Notes: a model not told the origin generated them from the letters alone. Shown: positions 48,955 to 57,448, numbered from the stretch's first letter. The stretch is 64,000 nt of DNA from an uncultured Pelagibacteraceae bacterium (GCA_902619595.1 CACNFE010000004.1:21483-85482); one strand, 5' to 3'. A program made the numbers and translations.

Positions 48955-51030
48955 ATGAAAATACCACAATTAGCAAAAAAACCTGAGAAAAAATCTTGTC
49001 ACGGTATTGAATGGGAGGATAATTATAGCTGGATACATCAAAAGAATATTCTTGAAGTTTTAAAAGATGGATCAAAATTAATACCAGAAGTTAGGGATTA
49101 TTTAGAGAAAGAGAATGCCTATACGGAATTCCATCTTAAAGATACAAAGCTAATTCAAAAAAAACTTTTTGACGAGATAAAAGGTAGAATTAAACTAGAT
49201 GACGAGTCGTTGCCGTTTAGAGATCTTAAATATTTCTACTGGACCAAAACAACTGAAAAAGGAAATTATTCTATAAAGCTTAGAAAAAAAATTGGAACTG
49301 ATGAAGAGGAAGAGATTTGGAATGGAGATAAAGAGAAAAATAAATTAAATACTGAATATTTTGGTGTAGGTGATCTTGAGGTTAGTTGGAATGATGAGTT
49401 CTTAGGATATTCCTTGGATTTAAAAGGGTCTGAGTATTATACAATTTTTGTTCGAAATATAAAAAGCGGAAAATTTATTACTGAGGAAATAAAAGATACT
49501 TCAGGTTCAATTTTATTTAGTATGGATGATAAATATATTTTCTATTCAAAACTAGATGAAAATCATCGACCAAGAAAAATTTTTAGACACAAATTAGGCA
49601 CATCCATCAAAGAAGATATTTTAATATTTGAGGAAAAAACTGAAGCATTTACTGTAAGTATAGGATTGAGTTCAGATGAAAAATATTACTTTATATCAAC
49701 TTCAGATCATAACACATCAGAACAATACTATTTTTCTGTGAATGAGGAAAAACCAAAGCCTAAGTTAATTCAAAAAAGAGAGAAAGGTATTATTTACAGT
49801 GTTAACTCTTGGAATGATAGTTTTTATATGCATACAAATAAAGATGCCGAGGACTTCAAAATTGAAAAAACAAAAGATATCAATTTTAAAAAATGGAACA
49901 CCTATGTGCCTGCAAAAGATGAAACGCTAATTGGTGGTTTAACCTTTCTAAAAAATTGGGAAATTAGATCAGAAGTAACAAATGCATTAGGAAAAATATT
50001 TGTTAAAAATTTAAAGGATAATAAAGAGGAAGAATTAATTTTTTCAGATGAGGAAGTATTTGATGGTGGGGTTTCTTTAGTTCAAAAAGATAAAAATACC
50101 GATTTAATTCATATTTCTTACTCTACTCCAAAGACACAATCCCGAGTTTATTTATACAATTTAAGAACTAAGGAAAAAAAATTAGTAAAAGAACAAATTA
50201 TCCCATCAGGACATAATTCAAATGATTATGTTGTTGAAAGACTAGAATGTCTGTCTCATGATGGAAGAAAAGTTCCATTAACTATTACAAGACACAAAAA
50301 AACTAAAATTGATGGAAATGCTAATGTATTGCTTTATGGATACGGATCTTATGGAAATTCCATGTCGCCTAATTTTTCATCTACAAGACTTAGTTTAATA
50401 AATAGGGATATTATTTGGGTAACAGCCCATATTAGAGGTGGATTGGAGAGAGGCATGAAGTGGTGGAAAGAAGGAAAACTGCTTAATAAAAAAAATACAT
50501 TTAAAGATTATCTAGCGGTTGCAAAATTTTTGATTGAGAAAAAGTATACATCAAAGGGTAAAATTGTTGGAATGGGTGGTTCTGCAGGAGGGCTATTAAT
50601 GGGAGTTGCAGTAAATGAATCTCCTGAATTATTCTGCGCAGTTGTTATGGCTGTCCCATTTGTGGATAGCTTGACGACTAATTTAGACCATTCCTTACCT
50701 TTAACTATTGGTGAGTTTGATGAATTTGGTAATGCAAAAGATAATGAAGAGCATTTTAATTATATTTATTCTTATGCTCCATATAACAATATAAAAAAAA
50801 TGGATTATCCTAATATTTTAATTACAACAAGCTTAAGTGACAATAGAGTTCTTTTTGATGAACCTGCAAAATTCACTGCAAAATTAAGAGAGTATAAAAC
50901 TGATAATAATATTTTATTGCTTAAAACAGAAATGAATGCAGGTCACGGTGGAAAATCTGGAAGAGATGGTGCAATCGAAGAAATAGCTTTTGATTATAGT
51001 TTCATTCTTAAAATGACAAAAAAAATATAA
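48955..51030 (+). CDS. ptrB: Oligopeptidase B (S9 family)
   Basis: 691 aa serine peptidase that cuts small peptides after basic residues. Beta-propeller in the first 400 residues, then an alpha/beta hydrolase with Ser in 'VGMGGSAGGLLMGVAVNE', Asp in 'TSLSDNRVLFDEPAKF' and His in 'NAGHGGKSGRDGA'. 'TAHIRGGLERGMKWWKEGKL' is typical. Length matches the family. Likely cytoplasmic; no signal peptide seen. Confidence 0.95.
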   Translation: MKIPQLAKKPEKKSCHGIEWEDNYSWIHQKNILEVLKDGSKLIPEVRDYLEKENAYTEFHLKDTKLIQKKLFDEIKGRIKLDDESLPFRDLKYFYWTKTTEKGNYSIKLRKKIGTDEEEEIWNGDKEKNKLNTEYFGVGDLEVSWNDEFLGYSLDLKGSEYYTIFVRNIKSGKFITEEIKDTSGSILFSMDDKYIFYSKLDENHRPRKIFRHKLGTSIKEDILIFEEKTEAFTVSIGLSSDEKYYFISTSDHNTSEQYYFSVNEEKPKPKLIQKREKGIIYSVNSWNDSFYMHTNKDAEDFKIEKTKDINFKKWNTYVPAKDETLIGGLTFLKNWEIRSEVTNALGKIFVKNLKDNKEEELIFSDEEVFDGGVSLVQKDKNTDLIHISYSTPKTQSRVYLYNLRTKEKKLVKEQIIPSGHNSNDYVVERLECLSHDGRKVPLTITRHKKTKIDGNANVLLYGYGSYGNSMSPNFSSTRLSLINRDIIWVTAHIRGGLERGMKWWKEGKLLNKKNTFKDYLAVAKFLIEKKYTSKGKIVGMGGSAGGLLMGVAVNESPELFCAVVMAVPFVDSLTTNLDHSLPLTIGEFDEFGNAKDNEEHFNYIYSYAPYNNIKKMDYPNILITTSLSDNRVLFDEPAKFTAKLREYKTDNNILLLKTEMNAGHGGKSGRDGAIEEIAFDYSFILKMTKKI

Positions 51031-51038
51031 TTATTGTA

Positions 51039-51068
51039 GCTTGAATTATTAAAATTTATTCCCATATA
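51039..51068 (+). promoter_or_regulatory. Heat-shock (RpoH-type) promoter of hsp20
   Basis: 'GCTTGAA' (51039-51045) and 'CCCATATA' (51061-51068), 15 bp apart, match the alphaproteobacterial RpoH consensus and the groES promoter. Transcription would begin near 51074-51076, exactly where the first leader hairpin starts. Confidence 0.75.
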
Positions 51069-51073
51069 CATAA

Positions 51074-51124
51074 TGTAAATCGCCTAATGGGGTTTACACT
51101 AACCTTGCTAACAAAGGAGGAAAA
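51074..51124 (+). promoter_or_regulatory. ROSE-like RNA thermometer in hsp20 leader
   Basis: Two hairpins fill the leader. Hairpin I (51074-51098) is a 10-bp stem with one bulged G and a UAAU loop. Hairpin II pairs CCUUgCU (51103-51109) with the Shine-Dalgarno AGGAGG (51115-51120) across the loop AACAA, with a bulged G and one U-G pair. The strand opposite the Shine-Dalgarno contains UUGCU, the U(U/C)GCU signature of ROSE elements that control small heat-shock genes in rhizobia. Pairing was worked out by hand. Confidence 0.72.
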
Positions 51125-51571
51125 ATGACAAGTAAGGATCTATCTATATTTAATTCTCTAAGACCTTTTTCAATTGGTTTTGACGACATGTTTGACCAAT
51201 TTGAAAATATGTTAGGGAATGGGAATTTGGCTATGCAGTCAAATTATCCACCATATAACATTAGAAAAACAGGTAATGATAAGTACTCAATTGAGGTTGC
51301 TTTAGCTGGTTTTTCAAAAAAAGATGTAGAGATTGAGTTTGAGGATAATTTGTTAACAGTTAGAACAAAACAAGTTAACAAATCGGAAGATAAAAATGTA
51401 AATGGTGAAATTCTTCATAAAGGCATTTCTCAAAGACAATTTGCAAGATCATTTACAATAGCTGATGATGTGAAGGTAAATGGTGCTGAGCTTAAAGATG
51501 GTCTTTTAACAATTGCATGTGAAAGAATTGTGCCAGAGTACAAAAAAAAGAAGTTAATAGAAATTAAGTAA
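51125..51571 (+). CDS. Small heat-shock protein Hsp20/IbpA family
   Basis: 148 aa alpha-crystallin-type holdase that keeps unfolding proteins soluble. N terminus 'LRPFSIGFDDMFDQFENML' resembles IbpA/HspA. The alpha-crystallin domain spans about residues 38-130 with 'YSIEVALAGFSKKDVEIEFE' and 'RSFTIADDVKVNGAELKDGL', and the tail 'CERIVPEYKKKKLIEI' ends with the I-x-I-like anchor. Strong Shine-Dalgarno AAAGGAGG, apparently masked by the leader fold, and an RpoH-type promoter give two layers of heat control. Confidence 0.95.
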   Translation: MTSKDLSIFNSLRPFSIGFDDMFDQFENMLGNGNLAMQSNYPPYNIRKTGNDKYSIEVALAGFSKKDVEIEFEDNLLTVRTKQVNKSEDKNVNGEILHKGISQRQFARSFTIADDVKVNGAELKDGLLTIACERIVPEYKKKKLIEIK

Positions 51572-51583
51572 TCTTTAACCTTG

Positions 51584-51606
51584 CTTGTGGGGGTTATCCC
51601 CACAAG
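51584..51606 (+). terminator. Terminator-like hairpin after hsp20
   Basis: CTTGTGGGG pairs perfectly (9 bp) with CCCCACAAG around GTTAT. The 3' flank is only TTTAAAA on the plus strand and AAGGTTAAAG on the minus strand, so termination may be weak. It sits between two convergent genes and ends just before the lipoprotein stop codon. Confidence 0.6.
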
Positions 51607-51607
51607 T

Positions 51608-51901
51608 TTAAAAACAACCTTTAGACGTAAATCCTACAACAGTTTCATTATTATTTATCTCAAATTTTCTTTCGCAAGGGATTCCATATTTTTTAGTTTT
51701 GTATACAAATATTTTTGTTCCTGTGTCACTCAATTCCTCTGAACTCGGTAATCCCATTTCTATTTTTAGCTCTTTTGATGATTTACCTATAAATTGACTT
51801 AATTTCTCATTTTCTTTTTTAACAATCTCATCGGTCTTATTTTTCACAGTACTGCAGTTTGAAATTATTAAAAATATTACAATCAGAGCAATTTTTTTCA
51901 T
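51608..51901 (-). CDS. Small lipoprotein, unknown
   Basis: 97 aa. Signal 'MKKIALIVIFLIISNC' with the lipobox cysteine at 16. The mature part 'KLSQFIGKSSKELKIEMGLP' then 'GTKIFVYKTKKYGIPCERKF' resembles the short SmpA/OmlA-like outer-membrane lipoprotein fold, with two cysteines (in 'GIPCE' and the C-terminal 'KGCF') that could form a disulfide. Function unknown. Confidence 0.75.
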   Translation of the reverse strand: MKKIALIVIFLIISNCSTVKNKTDEIVKKENEKLSQFIGKSSKELKIEMGLPSSEELSDTGTKIFVYKTKKYGIPCERKFEINNNETVVGFTSKGCF

Positions 51902-51994
51902 AATTTTTAATTTATCATGATTTTCTTAACAATAAACTAACTCTTAAGTTGAAAAATGTTAACAACCAAAAGTTTTAAAGAGAATAATTAAAAA

Positions 51995-52022
51995 GAATCG
52001 AATAGTTTACGGTTCTAGGAGG
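51995..52022 (+). promoter_or_regulatory. Leader hairpin and strong Shine-Dalgarno of the purine permease
   Basis: GAATCG (51995-52000) can pair with CGGTTC (52010-52015), 6 bp with one T-G pair, just ahead of AGGAGG (52017-52022) and the ATG at 52027. The stem is short and does not cover the Shine-Dalgarno. It does not match the purine riboswitch as I know it. Confidence 0.3.
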
Positions 52023-52026
52023 AATT

Positions 52027-53337
52027 ATGCTTGATAAATATTTTGAATATAAAAAACATAAAACTGATTTTAAAACTGAAGTAATTGCCGGTGTAACAAC
52101 TTTTTTAACAATGGCATATATAATGTTTTTAAATCCATTTATTTTAAGTGGTGAATTTGCTGGTCCTGATGCAGGATTTTTTGATTTTGGAGCTGTGTTT
52201 ACCGCAACAATTTTAGCGACAGCTTTAGCTTGTTTTATTATGGCTTTCTACGGGAAAACTTGGCCGATAGGTCTTGCTCCTGGAATGGGAATTAATGCTT
52301 TTGTGGCTTTCGGAGTTGTTGCTGGTATGGGTTATACGCCACAAGCTGCATTGGGTGCGGTCCTAGTAGCGGGTGTAATATTTTTAATTATTTCTTTAAC
52401 ACCAATTCGTGCGTGGTTGATTAACTCAATTCCAAGAAGTTTAAAACTAGGTATAGGAGCAGGTATAGGATTGTTTCTGGCGATAATTGGTTTAGAAATT
52501 ATGGGTGTAGTTGGAGACCATCCTGTTACGTTGGTGACTCTTGGAGATATAAAAAATCCTTTAGTGTTATTAGGTTGCCTTGCTTTTGTAGCTATGGTGG
52601 TTTTAGAAAAACTTAAAGTTAAAGGAAACATTATTATTGGAATAATTGCTTTTAGCGTTATTGCTTGGGTTACTGGTTTAGCAAAATTTAATGGTGTTGT
52701 TGGAGAAATACCCCCAATGACATACTTATTTGATTTCGATTTAAAAGCTGCTTTAACAGCAAGTATGTCAACTGTGGTATTCACCTTGGTCTTCATTGAT
52801 TTCTTCGATACCGCCGGTACGTTAACTTCAGTGGCAAACGTTGCAGGCAAAGTTGATAGTAAAGGTCGTGTCAAAGATATTAATAAAGCTATGTTGTCAG
52901 ATAGTGTTAGTACAGTTGCAGGCGCAATGATGGGTACTACAACTGTTACAAGTTACGTTGAGTCTGGAGCTGGTGTTAAAGCTGGTGGCAGGACTGGCAT
53001 GACTTCATTAGTTATTGGTGTTTTGTTTTTAATGTGCTTGTTTTTCTCTCCTCTTGCTACAAGTTTGCCAAAGGAGATTGATGGTGCAGCTTTATTGTAT
53101 GTTGCTGTATTATTCGTAAGAAATATAACTGATATAGAGTGGGATGATATTGCAGAGTCCGCTCCTGCTATTGTTGCGATGATAACAATGCCGCTAACCT
53201 ATAGTATAAGTAATGGTATCGCTTTAGCGTTTATATCTTACGCGCTTATCAAAATTTTAACAGGAAAATTTAGTACGACTTCACCTGCTATTTGGTTAAT
53301 TGCTATTTTAAGTGTTATAAGTTTTACAGTTGCGTAA
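52027..53337 (+). CDS. NCS2 family permease (purine type, AzgA/PbuG-like)
   Basis: 436 aa with about 12-14 membrane segments. 'EVIAGVTTFLTMAYIMFLNP' and 'KTWPIGLAPGMGINAFVAFG' are hallmarks of the AzgA/GhxP group that imports adenine, guanine or hypoxanthine with H+. 'FIDFFDTAGTLTSVANVAG' is also standard. It is separated by a bidirectional terminator from a phosphoribosyltransferase gene, which fits purine salvage. Confidence 0.92.
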   Translation: MLDKYFEYKKHKTDFKTEVIAGVTTFLTMAYIMFLNPFILSGEFAGPDAGFFDFGAVFTATILATALACFIMAFYGKTWPIGLAPGMGINAFVAFGVVAGMGYTPQAALGAVLVAGVIFLIISLTPIRAWLINSIPRSLKLGIGAGIGLFLAIIGLEIMGVVGDHPVTLVTLGDIKNPLVLLGCLAFVAMVVLEKLKVKGNIIIGIIAFSVIAWVTGLAKFNGVVGEIPPMTYLFDFDLKAALTASMSTVVFTLVFIDFFDTAGTLTSVANVAGKVDSKGRVKDINKAMLSDSVSTVAGAMMGTTTVTSYVESGAGVKAGGRTGMTSLVIGVLFLMCLFFSPLATSLPKEIDGAALLYVAVLFVRNITDIEWDDIAESAPAIVAMITMPLTYSISNGIALAFISYALIKILTGKFSTTSPAIWLIAILSVISFTVA

Positions 53338-53350
53338 AAAATATTATAAA

Positions 53351-53378
53351 AGGGCTAGAATTTTCTAGCCCTTTTTTT
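53351..53378. terminator. Bidirectional terminator between permease and phosphoribosyltransferase
   Basis: AGGGCTAGAA and TTCTAGCCCT form a perfect 10-bp stem with a TT spacer, followed by T7 on the plus strand and preceded by A-rich DNA giving a short T run on the minus strand. It stops the two convergent genes. Confidence 0.92.
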
Positions 53379-53892
53379 GTTTAGATATTATTTTATCTAT
53401 AGATAACTCTTCATAATGTTCTGTTGGTTGCACGATCCATGGATCACTATCTAGCATCACTGGGCAATAATCTGGATTAAATTTTGATGATTTTTTCTTC
53501 CATAAACAGGCTGTTTTAATATCTTTAATATAATTTTTAATTGGCTCGTATTTTTTTAACCAATCAATACTTTTATTTAAAGTTAAACCAGTATCTGAAA
53601 GATCATCTACTAATAAAACTTTTTCAAAATCTTTCTCGCTTGCTATTGAGCTTATCTCACGTGCAAAAATTAATTCACCTTGTGTATCTTCTGTGCCTTT
53701 ACCTGAATAGGATTGAATAACTATATAAGCAGTTGGTAATTTAAAAATTCTTGATAAAATATCTATTATTTGTGCTCCGCCTCTCATAATACCAACTAGA
53801 ACAGTTGGATTAAAACTTTTATTCACATCTATTGCAAGTTTTTCTACAGTATCAAGATACTCATTAAAGCTAATTATTAATTTTTTTCCCAT
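53365..53892 (-). CDS. Purine phosphoribosyltransferase (xanthine/hypoxanthine type)
   Basis: 175 aa. The PRPP-binding signature is 'VLLVDDLSDTGLTL', preceded by 'VLVGIMRGGAQIIDILSRIF', which holds the flexible-loop region. 'CPVMLDSDPWIVQPTEH' near the end corresponds to the base-binding hood of Gpt/Xpt-like enzymes. It would turn a salvaged base into its nucleotide. Exact base unknown; the permease next to it supports purine. Confidence 0.85.
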   Translation of the reverse strand: MGKKLIISFNEYLDTVEKLAIDVNKSFNPTVLVGIMRGGAQIIDILSRIFKLPTAYIVIQSYSGKGTEDTQGELIFAREISSIASEKDFEKVLLVDDLSDTGLTLNKSIDWLKKYEPIKNYIKDIKTACLWKKKSSKFNPDYCPVMLDSDPWIVQPTEHYEELSIDKIISKQKKG

Positions 53893-53934
53893 TTCACCCT
53901 TTTAATATAGTATTAAGTTGAATTAAATAAATTT

Positions 53935-54825
53935 ATGAAAGTATACGACTGTTTCATGTATTTTGATGAAGATTTAGTTTTAGAACTAAGACTTAATTTG
54001 CTTGATAAATATGTAGATTATTTTGTTATTGTTGAGAGTAAATATAACCATAAAGGTGAATCTAAAAAACTTAATTTTAATATCGAAAAGTTTAAAAAGT
54101 TTGAAAAAAAAATAATATATTTAGTGTTCGATCAAGAGCCATCTGACCTCTATAAGTTTGAGAAAAAAGATACTCAAGCTGACATTTCCAGCAAGTACAT
54201 ATTTAATGCAGGCAAAAGAGAGAATGGACAAAGAAATTTCATTTCTCGAGGTTTAAAAGATGCAAAATCTGATGACATAATAATAATTTCAGATGTAGAC
54301 GAGATACCAAATCTTGCAGGCATAAATTTTAATACTATTAAGAACGAAATAATAATTTTTAGACATGAGATGTTTTACTATAAATTTAATCTTAAATTAC
54401 CTAATTATAAATGGACAGGTTCAAAATCATGTAGAATGAAAAATTTAAAAAGTCCTCAATGGTTAAGAAACATTAAAGATAAAAAATTTGGTTTTTATAG
54501 GATAGATACATTTTTCTCAGAGACAAAGTATAGAAATCTTTTAATTATTGAAAATGGTGGTTGGCATTATACTAATATTAAGACCGCAGATGAAATTCTA
54601 CATAAACTGAAGTCTTATTTGCATCATCAAGAATTTGACGAAAATCCACTGAGCTTAGAACAGATTGAAAATATAATTCAAAATAAGACTGCAATTTACA
54701 ATTTAGGGGTTGATCAAAGACAAAATAAATTTGGAAGTGGGCCTAAGCTTACCAAAATTGAAAAAAATGAGATACCAGAATATTTAAAAAATAATTCTGA
54801 TATTTTTAGTAAGTGGTTAGATTAA
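53935..54825 (+). CDS. Glycosyltransferase family 17 protein
   Basis: 296 aa. 'VYDCFMYFDEDLVLELRLNL' and 'VDYFVIVESKYNHKGESKKL' are the GT17 N terminus; 'IIISDVDEIPNL' is the metal-binding DxD, and 'NGGWHYTNIKTADEILHKLK' the acceptor region. GT17 members transfer GlcNAc in eukaryotes; bacterial ones are linked to surface glycans. It is followed 1 bp later by trpF, an odd partner. Confidence 0.88.
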   Translation: MKVYDCFMYFDEDLVLELRLNLLDKYVDYFVIVESKYNHKGESKKLNFNIEKFKKFEKKIIYLVFDQEPSDLYKFEKKDTQADISSKYIFNAGKRENGQRNFISRGLKDAKSDDIIIISDVDEIPNLAGINFNTIKNEIIIFRHEMFYYKFNLKLPNYKWTGSKSCRMKNLKSPQWLRNIKDKKFGFYRIDTFFSETKYRNLLIIENGGWHYTNIKTADEILHKLKSYLHHQEFDENPLSLEQIENIIQNKTAIYNLGVDQRQNKFGSGPKLTKIEKNEIPEYLKNNSDIFSKWLD

Positions 54826-54826
54826 A

Positions 54827-55450
54827 ATGAGAGCAAAAATTTGTGGTATTAAAGATGAAGATACATTACGATTTGTAATAGATCACAGCTACCCACCTGA
54901 ATTCATAGGCTTCATATGCAATTTTCCAAAATCAAAAAGATTTGTTGAAATAGATAAGCTCAAATATTTAACAGATCTTTACAAAAAAAATTCTAAATTT
55001 GTAGCAGTTTTAGTTAATCCCACAGAAAAATTTCTAGAAGAAATAAAAAATTTTAACTTTGATTTTTATCAACTTTACGATGTTTCAGCTGATAAAACAA
55101 AAGTCATTAAAAATACTTATAAAAAAAAAATTATAACTGCATTGACAATTAAAGATAAAAATGATGTCGACAAGTACAAAGATTACTTAAATATATCAGA
55201 TATTTTTTTATTTGATGGAAAAGGTTATGAAAAATCAATAAGTTTTAAGCACTCTTTTTTAGAGGACTTACCAAATAATATTGAAAAAATGATAGCTGGA
55301 GATATAAAATACGATGACAACCTTGATAATTTCAAAAAAATTGCAAATTATATAGACTTATCAGGAAGTCTCGAAACTGGAAATAATAAAGATTTAAAAA
55401 AAATAGATATTTTTTTAAATAATTTAAAAAAAACAAATGACAAAAATTAA
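54827..55450 (+). CDS. trpF: Phosphoribosylanthranilate isomerase homologue, divergent
   Basis: 207 aa (beta/alpha)8 barrel. The catalytic Cys ('RAKICGIKDEDTL') and Asp ('DIFLFDGKGYEKS') are kept, as is 'NFPKSKRFV'. The usual 'QLHG' reads 'QLYD', the glycine-rich phosphate loop after the Asp ('GGSGK'-like) is lost, and 'DVSSGVE' is 'DLSGSLE'. It is therefore TrpF by descent, but substrate binding may differ. Overlaps trpB by 14 bp. First of five divergent genes in the order trpF-trpB-trpA-accD-folC. Confidence 0.78.
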   Translation: MRAKICGIKDEDTLRFVIDHSYPPEFIGFICNFPKSKRFVEIDKLKYLTDLYKKNSKFVAVLVNPTEKFLEEIKNFNFDFYQLYDVSADKTKVIKNTYKKKIITALTIKDKNDVDKYKDYLNISDIFLFDGKGYEKSISFKHSFLEDLPNNIEKMIAGDIKYDDNLDNFKKIANYIDLSGSLETGNNKDLKKIDIFLNNLKKTNDKN

Positions 55451-56651
55451 AAAGAACATACCGCTAATTGATCAACACAATAAGAGGGGATTTTATCTAA
55501 ATAAGTTTGGGGGGAATTTTGTGGCAGAAACAGCCATCAAACCTATAGAAGACTTATCAAATTTGTTTGAAAAACTTAGAAGAAATAAAAAGTTTTTAAG
55601 GAAAAGAGATAAATACTTTAAATATTATCTTGGTGGTGAGACGCCATTTTTTAAGTTAGAAAATTTGACAAAGCATCTTGGAGGAGCACAAATTTGGTGT
55701 AAGGATGTATCAGCAATAAATGGTGATGCCCATAAAGCTTATCATGCCACAGTTAATGCTCTGATATGTAAGGAGTCAGGAAAAAAATCTCTGGCAGGGG
55801 ACACGGGAGCCGGAATGTTTGGAAAAAATTTGGCAATGGCCGCAAAAGAGATGAAGATAAAATGTAAAATTTTTATGGGGACCAAGGATATTTCACGCCA
55901 AGCATTAAATGTAAAATTTATGAAAAAAGCAGGGGCAGAAGTTGTTCCTGTTGATACTGGTTCTCGCACATTAGTTGATGCGGTTTCTGAATGTATGAGA
56001 TATTACGTGAGTAATTGTCAAACTACACATTTAGCTGTTGGTTCAGCTATTGGGGCAAACGTTTTCTTAAAAATTTGTGCCTGGTCCACATCCCAAATAT
56101 CAAGGGAATTAAAATCGCAAATAATTAAAGAGTTTGGCAAAATTCCAAAACTTCATCTCTTAAATGTTATAGGCGGTGGTAGTAGCGCAATTGGTTTTTG
56201 GAATGAGTTTATTAATTATAGTAAAAATCATGTCAAGTTGACTGGAGTCGAGGCAAAGTATGCAGCGCCGCTAACAACAAACGCTAAGATTGCTATTTTA
56301 CATGGTGCTGCACAATATTGTTTACAAGATAAAAATGGTCAGATTGCGGATACACATTCAATAAGTGCTGGATTGGATTATCCGGGTGTCTCACCTCTCC
56401 ACTGTATGCTGAAGGATACAAAAAGAGCAAAATACACATCTTGTTCGGATGAAGGTGCGTTAAATGCATTAAAACTAATTTGGAAATATGAAAATTTAAG
56501 ACCCTCTCTTGAGCCGGCACATGCATGGGCGGAATGCATTAGGATTGCGCCTAAGCTCAAAAAAGATGAAGTGATTATCGTAAATAATTGCGGCTCGGGG
56601 TCCAAAGATGCAAAAATAATTAAAAATAAAATAGGCTACTATCCTAAATGA
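55437..56651 (+). CDS. trpB: Tryptophan synthase beta chain homologue, divergent
   Basis: 404 aa PLP enzyme. The PLP lysine ('NGDAHKAYHATVNAL'), 'GGGSSAIGFW' and 'HSISAGLDYPGVSPLH' align with TrpB. Compared with Salmonella TrpB, E109 is Asp ('AGDTGAG'), H115 is Phe, K167 is Val ('GSRTLVDA'), N236 is Ser, E350 is Gly, S377 is Cys and R379 is Ser ('NNCGSGSKD'). Several of these are catalytic or contact the alpha subunit. It may be a repurposed TrpB, or a tolerated lineage variant. Overlaps trpA by 4 bp. Confidence 0.8.
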   Translation: MTKIKKNIPLIDQHNKRGFYLNKFGGNFVAETAIKPIEDLSNLFEKLRRNKKFLRKRDKYFKYYLGGETPFFKLENLTKHLGGAQIWCKDVSAINGDAHKAYHATVNALICKESGKKSLAGDTGAGMFGKNLAMAAKEMKIKCKIFMGTKDISRQALNVKFMKKAGAEVVPVDTGSRTLVDAVSECMRYYVSNCQTTHLAVGSAIGANVFLKICAWSTSQISRELKSQIIKEFGKIPKLHLLNVIGGGSSAIGFWNEFINYSKNHVKLTGVEAKYAAPLTTNAKIAILHGAAQYCLQDKNGQIADTHSISAGLDYPGVSPLHCMLKDTKRAKYTSCSDEGALNALKLIWKYENLRPSLEPAHAWAECIRIAPKLKKDEVIIVNNCGSGSKDAKIIKNKIGYYPK

Positions 56652-57448
56652 GAAATGAAATAGATAAAGCTTTTAAAATAACAAGAAAAGAAAACAGGCC
56701 TGCTTTAATTTCTTTTACTGTTGCAGGTGATAATACTAAAAAAAAATCACTTGAAATTTTAAAATCTATTTCAAATACAGTGGATATAGCCGAATGGGGT
56801 ATGGCGTTTAATTGTCCTGGAGCAGATGGCCCAGAAATACAAAATAGTTCATATAGAGCTATTAAAAATGGAATAAAGCTTAATGATACATTTTCTCTTA
56901 TCAAAGAATATAAAAAATATAAAAATTCAAAACCACTAATACTTATGGGTTATTATCAATTGATTTATAATTATGGTGAAAAAAAATTTATAAAAAAATG
57001 CAAAAGTGTGGGTGTCTCTGGTTTGATCGTAGTAGATTTGCCATGGCCTGATAATAAAAATTTTTCAAAATTATGCAAAAAAAATTCAATTTGTTTTATT
57101 CAATTAATTGCTCCAACAACAAGCAAAAGTAGGATGAAATCAATTGTCAGAGATAGCCATCAACTAATTTATCAAATTTCAAATATAAATATTACTGGTG
57201 GTAAATTAAAATCAACGGCAAAAAAAATTTTAAAAAACTATCAAATAATAAAGAAAATTAATCCCACAAAAAATGTTATAATCGGGTTTGGTATTACGAA
57301 AGATACAATAGTTGATTTCAAAAGAGCAAATGGGCTAGTTGTTGGCTCCGCATGCTGTAAAGTGATATCAAATGCGATAAAAAATGGTCTTAATCCTGCC
57401 AAAAAGTTAAATAATATGCTACTAAGCTTGAAAAAGAAACTTAAATGA
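56648..57448 (+). CDS. trpA: Tryptophan synthase alpha chain homologue, divergent
   Basis: 266 aa TIM barrel. Catalytic E49 ('DIAEWGMAF'), D60 ('GADGPEIQ') and the Tyr in 'LIYQISNINITGG' are present, so indole-glycerol phosphate cleavage remains possible. Loop 2, normally 'GxPFSDPLADGP', reads 'GMAFNCPGADGP': the Asp that contacts the beta chain (alphaAsp56) is Cys. The partner residue betaLys167 is also lost. Overlaps trpB and accD by 4 bp. Confidence 0.8.
   Translation: MRNEIDKAFKITRKENRPALISFTVAGDNTKKKSLEILKSISNTVDIAEWGMAFNCPGADGPEIQNSSYRAIKNGIKLNDTFSLIKEYKKYKNSKPLILMGYYQLIYNYGEKKFIKKCKSVGVSGLIVVDLPWPDNKNFSKLCKKNSICFIQLIAPTTSKSRMKSIVRDSHQLIYQISNINITGGKLKSTAKKILKNYQIIKKINPTKNVIIGFGITKDTIVDFKRANGLVVGSACCKVISNAIKNGLNPAKKLNNMLLSLKKKLK

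Noticed and set aside
52332-52874. 180-residue minus-strand ORF inside the purine permease
   Set aside because: Entirely antisense to a well-supported membrane protein, and its composition reflects reverse reading of hydrophobic codons.
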